Below, in pieces: positions 22,369-28,728 of a stretch of DNA of 28,728 nt. Position 1 is the stretch's first letter. Each line of letters opens with the position of its first letter. The position numbers and the translations under genes were made by a program. The stretch lies in NCBI GenBank assembly GCA_023439045.1, contig JAEXOY010000041.1, positions 1 to 28,728 on the forward strand. Reading direction: 5' to 3'. Source of the stretch: Bacillota bacterium (GTDB lineage Bacteria > Bacillota > Clostridia > Acetivibrionales > DSM-1351). A model generated the notes under the pieces. It saw only the letters and a list, made by a program, of their open reading frames with translations. It ran no database searches and was not told where the DNA came from.

Positions 22369-25206
22369 CTAGAAGGTTTTAAACTGATAGTATATTTCAT
22401 TGCCCTTTGCTCTGACGGTGACAAAGGTTGGACTGCCATTATCAAAGCCCTTGGTGGTAATGTATTTTACACCATTGCGCATGTAACTTGAGTCTGTACT
22501 TCCATTGTAGAATACCCAAACATTTTTGCCCGAGTCCTTTTTATACTGCTCAAGGGTTGTCTCTAGTAGTTTTCCTTCTTGTGAATCAGTAAAGCTTTGC
22601 GTTCCACCTGACAAGCAGATAAATAAATTATTTCCTGTAAAGGAAGAGAGCTGATCCTTTAGCCAGAACCACTGCTCACTATTTGAACTTCTAAGACCAC
22701 CCTTTCTGGTGTCTAGTACTATTATCTTATTACCATTTTTGTCATATGAATAGTTGCTGCCACCTGTGCCAAGCTTTGGCACAGATAAGGATTTTGATAG
22801 GGAGTCCTGCGGACCTACAACTACTGATGCTTCCAAGTAGGTATTAATTCTCTTTGCCAATGTAGAAAGCTTATTCATCTGCTCCTTATCATTTTCTGTG
22901 TATGCCTTTGATTGTCCAAACACTGAGAAAGAAAAATTAGTGGCTGCTACAGGTAAAGACATATCCTTATAATTCTCGTCCTTTGGCACTGTACTCTTAG
23001 GCAACTTTGAGCTATCAATAGTGTTGTAGCCGGAATATGTTATAGAAACATCATCAAAGTACAAGCTTCCGGAGCTTTTTTGATCTCCTGGCAGTGATAC
23101 ATATAGCTTTAGCAGCTTATTAGGTGATTTAATATCGGCTACAGAAACATTAAGATGCTTCCAGCCTGTCCATGAAACATTGGACGCTAAGGTCTTGTAA
23201 TATATTTTTCCTGATGAATCGGTTAGCATCGCACTAATAGAAACGGGCTTCTTTGAATCGCTATATACCCAAACCCCGATTCTTGAAGTAGCTGATTCTA
23301 TGGGTATTCCACCGTTTGCAAAGTTTAAATATGCCACCTTGTTTGATTTAGTAACAGTGTTAAAGTTGTATTCAAGCTTTCCAGAATATTTAGCTGACTT
23401 ATACCTATTCTTTGCCTGTGTGTATTTTGCAGTGACTTTTTTTTCTGAAGCCTGAACTTTAATTCCATTTGTATCAAAATTTTCAACGACCCTGCTAAGA
23501 TTGCTGTCCAAGATATATATAGGGCTGTAAGCAGATACATTTCCAACTGTTGCGCCCACATAGCCAATACTTCCATGTGCATTAGAGGCTGTAAAAACAT
23601 TTGACTTCAAACTTCCTATGCTATTACCTGATAGCGTCTTGGTTGTCCACTTTATATTACCGGGTGCAATACTTGCACTAAAACCATTCTTGTCATATCC
23701 CGTTACAGTAAATGTAGTTGACTTTCCTGCAGAGGTGTAAACATTTGAGTGATTTAGCTCAAGTTTAACAGGTGCAGATAGCACTTCAAAGGTAGTACTT
23801 CCTGTGGCATTTCCAATAGTAGCAGTAATAGTTGCCGTACCTGATGAAGTAGGATAAAATACATTACTCTCAAATCTACCACTTACACCGCTAACAGACC
23901 ATTTTACATCATCAAGACTAACACTTACTGGGTTCAGGTACTTATCTACGCCCTTTATGGTAAATGCTCTTGCCATATTGACAAAGCCTTTATCTTCATA
24001 CGCTTCAACTATAATAGAATCAAGCGGTCCCTGAGGGGCGATAGAGAAAACACCCAATCCGGTAGCAACGCTTCTTTCATATCCGTCAGAGGGACTGTTT
24101 ACAGTTACAAGCGAGTTAGCACCTTCCGGTCTTGCTACCATTGTAGTTGAGCCACCGCCGTCCATGTTGATAGCATAATAACAACCAATTGATTGCATGT
24201 ATTCCGCAAGCTCATACTGGGACATTCCAATGCTCTTGCTAGATCTACCGTCTACAGTTACAACATATAGCTTTTTACCATCTTTTGATGAGCCGATAGC
24301 AGTTCTCGGAGCTCTTGAATATTGTGAATCGGGCAGATGTGTAAAGGAGCTGACAATGTTTCCTTCCTGTACTAAAAGGGAGCCTCCTGTCAGAGCCATT
24401 TTCATATTGCTTACATCAGCATTAATGGATATTTCATAGTTTACTGGATCACCTATTTTGAAGTTATTCAGAAGGGTCTGTTTACCAGCAGCACGAGTCA
24501 TCAAAACAAATCCATTCTCAGGGATATCAACAGCTGGTTGAGCATCTCTTAGCTCTGTTAGTACACCGTCAACTACTACTGCCTCAAACCAATCGGGATA
24601 TTGCGTGCTGACTCCCAATGACTTAGCTCCAAATTTTCTATCAATTATGGTAATGTCAGTATACGTTTTGCTATATCTATTGTAAGAACCAGCAAATAAT
24701 TTTGTTCCGTTTGGAGTGATAAGCTGTACTTGGGTGTTCCAATAGGAGAAAAGTGCATTGTTCATATTATCTATTGAGAAGGTTGCCAAATCGGTATTGT
24801 TTCGATATGCTGCAAGGGATATTTCTGAAGATGAAATAATTGGTCCATATGCGTAGCCTGTCTTTCCTGAGCCCCAATCAAAAAAGCCTCCATTTATTGC
24901 AGCTACTGCGTTGTGACTCTGGGCAAGTTTTTTTACTGTATCTAATTCAACCACTGAATTTTTACTCTGTAGGGTATCCACCTTAACATTTTCATTGTTT
25001 AGGTCAACGGTGAGTACACTAGTTGTTTGCCAGCCACTTATGGTAAACCTATTATACTTATTCAGAGTTACCCCTGAGGTTATATTCTGTGTTTCTACCG
25101 TCTGATTGATTATTCTTGGCATTGCATAGGTATAAGAAGGTATAGAACTAACAAGGGCTGCGGCTATAAGCACAGTCGATAGTCCTTTTCTTATGTAATT
25201 TTTCAT
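22369..25206 (-). CDS. secreted phosphodiester glycosidase (NAGPA domain) with Ig-like and phosphoesterase-like C-terminal domains
   Basis: The 945-aa product has a signal peptide (1-28). A NAGPA-type phosphodiester glycosidase domain follows (about 60-388), with AAINGGFFD (102-110), APRTAIG (299-305), VVTVDGR and the signature AINMDGGGSTTMV (345-357). Such enzymes remove sugars linked by phosphodiester bonds, for example in wall polymers. Two Ig-like (BIG2-type) segments come next (about 395-570), then a jelly-roll-like part (about 585-725). The last 190 residues contain NKIIVLDTRKGG and EQWFWLKDQLSSF, which recall calcineurin-type phosphoesterases, but I see no His/Asp metal ligands (it has ICLSGGTQ where GHxH-type motifs are usual). 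The ATG follows GAAAGGATACC. It starts 31 bases after ttcA and may be cotranscribed with it. Confidence 0.88.
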   Translation of the reverse strand: MKNYIRKGLSTVLIAAALVSSIPSYTYAMPRIINQTVETQNITSGVTLNKYNRFTISGWQTTSVLTVDLNNENVKVDTLQSKNSVVELDTVKKLAQSHNAVAAINGGFFDWGSGKTGYAYGPIISSSEISLAAYRNNTDLATFSIDNMNNALFSYWNTQVQLITPNGTKLFAGSYNRYSKTYTDITIIDRKFGAKSLGVSTQYPDWFEAVVVDGVLTELRDAQPAVDIPENGFVLMTRAAGKQTLLNNFKIGDPVNYEISINADVSNMKMALTGGSLLVQEGNIVSSFTHLPDSQYSRAPRTAIGSSKDGKKLYVVTVDGRSSKSIGMSQYELAEYMQSIGCYYAINMDGGGSTTMVARPEGANSLVTVNSPSDGYERSVATGLGVFSIAPQGPLDSIIVEAYEDKGFVNMARAFTIKGVDKYLNPVSVSLDDVKWSVSGVSGRFESNVFYPTSSGTATITATIGNATGSTTFEVLSAPVKLELNHSNVYTSAGKSTTFTVTGYDKNGFSASIAPGNIKWTTKTLSGNSIGSLKSNVFTASNAHGSIGYVGATVGNVSAYSPIYILDSNLSRVVENFDTNGIKVQASEKKVTAKYTQAKNRYKSAKYSGKLEYNFNTVTKSNKVAYLNFANGGIPIESATSRIGVWVYSDSKKPVSISAMLTDSSGKIYYKTLASNVSWTGWKHLNVSVADIKSPNKLLKLYVSLPGDQKSSGSLYFDDVSITYSGYNTIDSSKLPKSTVPKDENYKDMSLPVAATNFSFSVFGQSKAYTENDKEQMNKLSTLAKRINTYLEASVVVGPQDSLSKSLSVPKLGTGGSNYSYDKNGNKIIVLDTRKGGLRSSNSEQWFWLKDQLSSFTGNNLFICLSGGTQSFTDSQEGKLLETTLEQYKKDSGKNVWVFYNGSTDSSYMRNGVKYITTKGFDNGSPTFVTVRAKGNEIYYQFKTF

Positions 25207-25237
25207 TTTTGGTATCCTTTCTGATTAAATGTGACTT

Positions 25238-25948
25238 TTATTCGTGCCAGCCATCGAGCTGAGCGCGCTTAATAGCACCAAACAGGTTGCTTTTAACTTC
25301 CCTGTTTTCTTTTTGGAGAGAAGATAGCAACTCCTTGACATACTGCCGTTTGGTATAGCCATCCGCAGGGCAGGGATTCTTTACAATGGGGAGCTGATGA
25401 GCTTTGATATATGACCTTATCTGATGTTCCTCGCTATATATCATGGGACGTATCAGGTACAAATCCTTTCTATCCAGATATGTAACAGGAGAAAAAGTAT
25501 GAAGTCTACCTTCATATAGTGAACTTAGCATATAGGTTTCAATTACATCATCCATATGGTGACCCAAAGCCACTTTGTTGCAACCTAGTTCTTTAGCAAC
25601 ATTATGTAGAGCACCTCGGCGTAGGTTTGCACACATAGAGCAAGGATTGGTCTCTTGACGAATATCAAAGATAATCTTGCCTATCTGTGTTTCATGTATG
25701 GTGTAATTCACTCCTAAATCCTTGCAGAGCTTGGCAACTTCAGAATAATCGGGGTTGCCAATACCCATTGTTAGGGTTATTGCTTCAATATCGAATTTTG
25801 CAGGGTAAAAATGCTGTAGCTGTCGCATTACAGTTAGCAGAGTAGTACTATCTTTTCCACCGCTGACCCCGATTGCAATCTTGTCCCCTTCAGATATCAT
25901 GTTATAGTCTTGAACAGCTCTCCTCATCTGCCCTAAAATGCGTTTAAT
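25238..25948 (-). CDS. ttcA: TtcA-family tRNA 2-thiocytidine synthetase (possible ATT start)
   Basis: TtcA-type enzymes adenylate and thiolate tRNA cytidine-32 with a [4Fe-4S] cluster. Numbering from the first ATG (25927), the PP-loop is SGGKDS (22-27), the CxxC pair is C96/C99 (PCSMC) and the third cysteine is C186 (NPCPADG), matching the three cluster ligands of the family. GHHMDDVIET is also typical. The first ATG has no clear ribosome site. In the same frame seven codons upstream an ATT (25948) sits eight bases after AAGGGGG and adds (I/M)KRILGQ, which fits the usual TtcA N-terminus. No ATG, GTG or TTG occurs before the in-frame TAA. If ATT is not used, the gene is 25238-25927. Confidence 0.85.
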   Translation of the reverse strand: MKRILGQMRRAVQDYNMISEGDKIAIGVSGGKDSTTLLTVMRQLQHFYPAKFDIEAITLTMGIGNPDYSEVAKLCKDLGVNYTIHETQIGKIIFDIRQETNPCSMCANLRRGALHNVAKELGCNKVALGHHMDDVIETYMLSSLYEGRLHTFSPVTYLDRKDLYLIRPMIYSEEHQIRSYIKAHQLPIVKNPCPADGYTKRQYVKELLSSLQKENREVKSNLFGAIKRAQLDGWHE

Positions 25949-26213
25949 GCTCCATTCCCCCTTTTAAATTGAATTTGTAGTTGGTGCTAAATATGCTATA
26001 ATAAGCCTGTACCTAGGCTATTCCGCATCATGTGAGATTTATTCCATATTTATGCGTTACTTAAATTATAGATAATGAAATATGACGTATCAAGGTTAAT
26101 ATCTTTTCAATTATATTACGGATTAAATGTTTAAACAGGTTAATAAGATTGAATAAATGTTAGAATTATGAAGATAATATCAAATAATCTCCCAAATTGG
26201 GTGAAAATAAGTA
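25949..26213. other. gene-free stretch between ttcA and the tRNA promoter
   Basis: AT-rich DNA without a supported gene. It contains a plus-strand TTGTAG (16 bp) TGCTATAAT promoter-like element near 25976-26003, followed by a small hairpin (AGCCT/AGGCT). What that promoter would drive is unclear. Confidence 0.4.
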
Positions 26214-26242
26214 TTGATTTATGTCTACGCACATAGTAAAAT
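26214..26242 (+). promoter_or_regulatory. tRNA-Pro promoter
   Basis: TTGATT (26214-26219) and TAAAAT (26237-26242) are 17 bp apart, about 58 bases before the tRNA. The leader holds a nested inverted repeat: TGCGC/GCGCA outside (26248-26284) and GGTAC-AAC-GTACC inside (26262-26274). Confidence 0.55.
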
Positions 26243-26299
26243 ACATATGCGCTTGAGACACGGTACAACGTACCACGCAGCGCACAAATTTAATATATC

Positions 26300-26374
26300 G
26301 GGGTGTAGCGCAATTGGCAGCGCGCTTGGTTTGGGACCAAGATGCTGGAGGTTCAAGTCCTCTCACTCCGACCA
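26300..26374 (+). tRNA. tRNA-Pro (UGG)
   Basis: The acceptor stem CGGGGTG/CACTCCG (one G-U pair) is followed by the encoded ACCA. The anticodon arm is CTTGG-TTTGGGA-CCAAG, giving anticodon TGG, for proline. The T arm is GGAGG-TTCAAGT-CCTCT. All arms fold normally. The last 21 bases are copied at 26621-26641, at the start of a second repeat unit. Confidence 0.97.
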
Positions 26375-26788
26375 GTTTGGCGCTTGTATTTTCTGCGGAA
26401 AATACAGGCGTTTTTACGTTCCTTAAAAACGCAAAGCGCCTTACGGGCGAGACCAGTCTCCCCGTATGCCCCACTGGCCTCCCGGCGGGGAAATTGGCGC
26501 GCTAGTGCTGGACTTGAACCTGGGAAGGCACGAGGCGTGAAAAAAATGCAAAGCATTTTTAGCCGAGTGAGCCGAGACTAAAGTCGAGGCGGTAGGATGC
26601 GAGCGAAGCGAAGCAGACGGCAAGTCCTCTCACTCCGACCATGTAGGCGCTTGTATTATCTGCGGATAATACAGGCGTTTTTTACGTTCCTAAAAAACGC
26701 GAAGCGCCTTACGGGTGAGACCAGTCTCCCCGTATGCCCCACTGGCCTCCCGGCGGGGATAGGGGCGCGCTAGTGCTGGACTTGAACC
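26350..26788. repeat. GC-rich tRNA-linked repeat element, two copies
   Basis: Two nearly identical units of about 167 bp, A (26354-26520) and B (26621-26788), each begin with the 3' end of tRNA-Pro and finish with TGCTGGACTTGAACC. The left edge of A, GGTTCAAGTCC (26350-26360), is the exact inverse of the right edges GGACTTGAACC (26510-26520 and 26778-26788). Between the units is a GC-rich 100-bp spacer with hairpin AAAAATGC-AAA-GCATTTTT. The block is far richer in GC than its surroundings and has stacked hairpins. No transposase is present. It could be a small mobile element, a tRNA-array remnant or a structured RNA. Confidence 0.75.
26379..26415 (+). terminator. tRNA-Pro terminator (unit A)
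   Basis: CGCTTGTATTTTC pairs with GAAAATACAGGCG around a short TGCG loop, and TTTTT follows. It stands five bases after the tRNA. Unit B has the equivalent at 26646-26683 with one paired base change. Confidence 0.75.
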
Positions 26789-26801
26789 GAATTGGTTTAT
26801 A

Positions 26802-26831
26802 TTGACAGTAAATTAATATTTACAGTATTAT
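26802..26831 (+). promoter_or_regulatory. promoter of the propeller-protein gene
   Basis: A perfect TTGACA (26802-26807) and TATTAT (26826-26831) are spaced 18 bp, 14 bases after repeat unit B and 45 bases before the ATG. Confidence 0.68.
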
Positions 26832-26876
26832 ATATAATATGACATAACAACCAAATAAATATAAGGATGGGATAAA

Positions 26877-28728
26877 ATGAAAAAAGTAATTTCAACACTC
26901 CTAGTGCTAGTACTTATGTTAAGCATATTTTGTACTCAGAGCTTTGCCGCTAATGAAAACACCTATAATTTTGTACGTCTAGACGATGGTAGTGGTAATA
27001 AATTCTATGGAATTGCACATGCTGGTGATACGGTAATAGTAACCTCGACTAATGGTAAATACATACTTTCTAAGGACGCAGGAGATACATGGGTCGAGAA
27101 AACAGTACCGGGCGGTATTAACCTACATGAGATATGTTCTGATGGAACTAGGTTTGTAAGCATAGATATAAAAGGTAAGGTTTTTGTATCAATGGACGGT
27201 GAAAAATGGGATACTAGCGTAAGTGTTTGGAATTCGACATTAGCGTTTTTTGAATATGATGGAAAGTATTTTTACATAGGCTATACGGACGGAAAGCTGT
27301 TTAGGTCAGTTGATGGCACAACATGGACTAAGTTATGTAGCAACTTACCTGCAGGTGCAGATGATATAGCCGTAAACTATGAGAGCAATACATATGCTTT
27401 TAGTATTGATAACAATAACACAATAAAATACACCAAGGACTTTAAAACCTATAAGAACTTTGTTGCCGGTAATTGTGAGTCTTCATATTTTGATATTGGA
27501 TATGCAAATGGTTTATGGTATTTTTCTATAGTAACCGGTACCGTTGCAACTTCAAAGGATTTGCTTACTACAAATCAAAAAGTAGACGATTTTCAGGAAA
27601 CTGATGCAATTTCTAATACTTTATATAACTCAAATTTAGTAAAAATGATATATAGCGATGGCAAAATGTATGTGTTGGGCTTTCTGGGTAAAATTAGGGA
27701 CATAACAGATATGGAATCAATTAAACGAGTTACATCTGAGCTTCAACTAAAAGACAGAATGATGGCTTCAATGGCAGGCATTGTAAAAATAGGAGATTCA
27801 TTTCTTACGTACAGTAAATATGGAGAAATATTTAAACATAGTGATGATAAATGGATATGTACATTTGGAAAGCAGTCACTAACGTATAAAATTAATAGTA
27901 TACCTGATAAAAAAATCGTTCTAGCTCTGGCTGAAAATAGTGCTGTTTTACTTTCAGACGGAAAAGTTTCTGCAGAACATAAGATTAACTTAAAAGGGGA
28001 TGTATGGAATTGGTATGATAATACTCTTAAAGTAAAATCAGAGAGTCATTATACAGCGACATCTACTGATTTTAAAAATTGGACAACTAACAAAGCTGCA
28101 AACGAATTTGCTACAAAAGGTTTCGTGGAGACTGATAAAACATCAATAATTTGCATCTCGTCATCAAAGGATGTATACGCTTATTCTGATACAAATGGGT
28201 ATTATTCATTAAAAACACTTCCACTAAATCCAAATTATGTTGGAAATATTGGTGGAGATGTATATGTTGTAGGTAATGGCGGTGTTGGTCTTAAGATTTC
28301 CGACAAGTTAAAGACAACCGCCTTTAATATAAATAAAGAGACATGTTATAAAATAATTAAGGCAAAAGATACTTTTGTAGCACTTCATAAAAATTCCATC
28401 AGCACGTCAAAAGACTTGAATACATGGACAACAACAAAAGTATCAGATAGCTATGCGTTAAATGATATTACCTATGATGATAAAAATAATATATTTGTTA
28501 TTGCTTGCTCAAATGGAACACTTCTTACTTCAAAGGACCTAAAAACTTGGTATATTACAGATTTGAATATTTCTGTATCGGCGTATGGTGTTGCTTCATA
28601 CAATGGATATGTTTACGTTGTTGCTGAAGGTGGAGTAATTATGGCCTCCAATAAACTTGTAACCTCAAGTAAAAAAGCAGTAGTTACTCAACTAAAAACA
28701 GACAGCAAAGAAATAACAGTATTCGTTG
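26877..28728 (+). CDS. secreted propeller-like repeat protein, 3' end outside window
   Basis: The frame is open from ATG at 26877 to the window edge (617 codons so far). The ribosome site GGATGGG is six bases upstream. The product has a signal peptide (MKKVISTLLVLVLMLSIFCT, cleaved near SFA-AN). The rest is built from repeats that alternate beta strands with Asp-box-like turns: LSKDAGDTW, VSMDGEKW, RSVDGTTWTK, STDFKNWTT, TSKDLNTWTT and TSKDLKTWY. This is the pattern of BNR/sialidase or photosystem-stability-factor beta propellers. No catalytic residues can be named. It is probably a wall or substrate-binding protein; a C-terminal anchor such as an SLH or dockerin domain could lie beyond the window. 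Confidence 0.82.
   Translation, partial: MKKVISTLLVLVLMLSIFCTQSFAANENTYNFVRLDDGSGNKFYGIAHAGDTVIVTSTNGKYILSKDAGDTWVEKTVPGGINLHEICSDGTRFVSIDIKGKVFVSMDGEKWDTSVSVWNSTLAFFEYDGKYFYIGYTDGKLFRSVDGTTWTKLCSNLPAGADDIAVNYESNTYAFSIDNNNTIKYTKDFKTYKNFVAGNCESSYFDIGYANGLWYFSIVTGTVATSKDLLTTNQKVDDFQETDAISNTLYNSNLVKMIYSDGKMYVLGFLGKIRDITDMESIKRVTSELQLKDRMMASMAGIVKIGDSFLTYSKYGEIFKHSDDKWICTFGKQSLTYKINSIPDKKIVLALAENSAVLLSDGKVSAEHKINLKGDVWNWYDNTLKVKSESHYTATSTDFKNWTTNKAANEFATKGFVETDKTSIICISSSKDVYAYSDTNGYYSLKTLPLNPNYVGNIGGDVYVVGNGGVGLKISDKLKTTAFNINKETCYKIIKAKDTFVALHKNSISTSKDLNTWTTTKVSDSYALNDITYDDKNNIFVIACSNGTLLTSKDLKTWYITDLNISVSAYGVASYNGYVYVVAEGGVIMASNKLVTSSKKAVVTQLKTDSKEITVFV

Noticed and set aside
26166..26623. Several overlapping open frames on both strands around the tRNA and the GC-rich repeat
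   Set aside because: They run through the tRNA and through hairpin sequences, have no ribosome sites and differ between the two repeat copies. The open frames result from GC-rich DNA with few stops.

Overview
The window is low-GC DNA from an anaerobic, plant-polysaccharide-degrading Firmicute. The best guess is a Ruminiclostridium/Clostridium cluster III type organism. The clues are a SigI/RsgI biomass-sensing pair, a GH94 disaccharide phosphorylase, a CE7 deacetylase and a lipoprotein GH3 glucosidase, together with strong AGGAGG-type ribosome sites, frequent TTG starts and U-tailed hairpin terminators. Assignments rest on motif recognition from translations; no database search was run.

Layout. 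1-86 is the 3' end of a 5S rRNA. From 246 to 3152 a minus-strand block encodes a 34-aa basic peptide, an M14 zinc carboxypeptidase, a flavin split-barrel protein and a 56-aa Cys-rich peptide. Transketolase (3533-5521) and a GH94 phosphorylase (5850-8282) follow on the minus strand. Between GH94 and the divergent sigI operon lies a compact regulatory region. It has two identical extended -10 boxes arranged as an inverted repeat and a perfect palindrome very close to the CelR operator of cellulolytic actinobacteria. The plus-strand set sigI, rsgI and a secreted Thr/Pro-repeat protein with a possible carbohydrate-binding domain (8585-11360) comes next, then ubiX.

The middle holds a CE7 esterase (minus), a RelA/SpoT-fold protein (plus), a structured leader RNA followed by nicotinate phosphoribosyltransferase (plus), a TraB/GumN-family protein that has lost both signature histidines (minus), and the GH3 lipoprotein (plus). 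Just past the GH3 gene is a cluster of DnaA-box motifs. A small zinc-ribbon gene and an FMN riboswitch-controlled riboflavin transporter (ribU) follow on the minus strand, then galU (plus), a large phosphodiester glycosidase and a TtcA-like tRNA thiolase (minus).

The right end carries tRNA-Pro(UGG). Its 3' part forms one end of a GC-rich repeat unit of about 170 bp that occurs twice, has inverted T-arm sequences at its ends and contains hairpins with paired substitutions between copies. A secreted propeller-like protein runs off the window edge.

Functionally, the carbohydrate genes form a plausible route: GH3 and CE7 trim oligosaccharides, GH94 phosphorolyses the imported disaccharide, transketolase and GalU handle the sugar phosphates, and SigI/RsgI senses substrate outside the cell. 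The strongest leads for something undescribed are the tRNA-linked repeat element, the DnaA-box cluster, the CelR-like operator, the possible split RsgI sensor, the pncB leader RNA and the His-less TraB protein.
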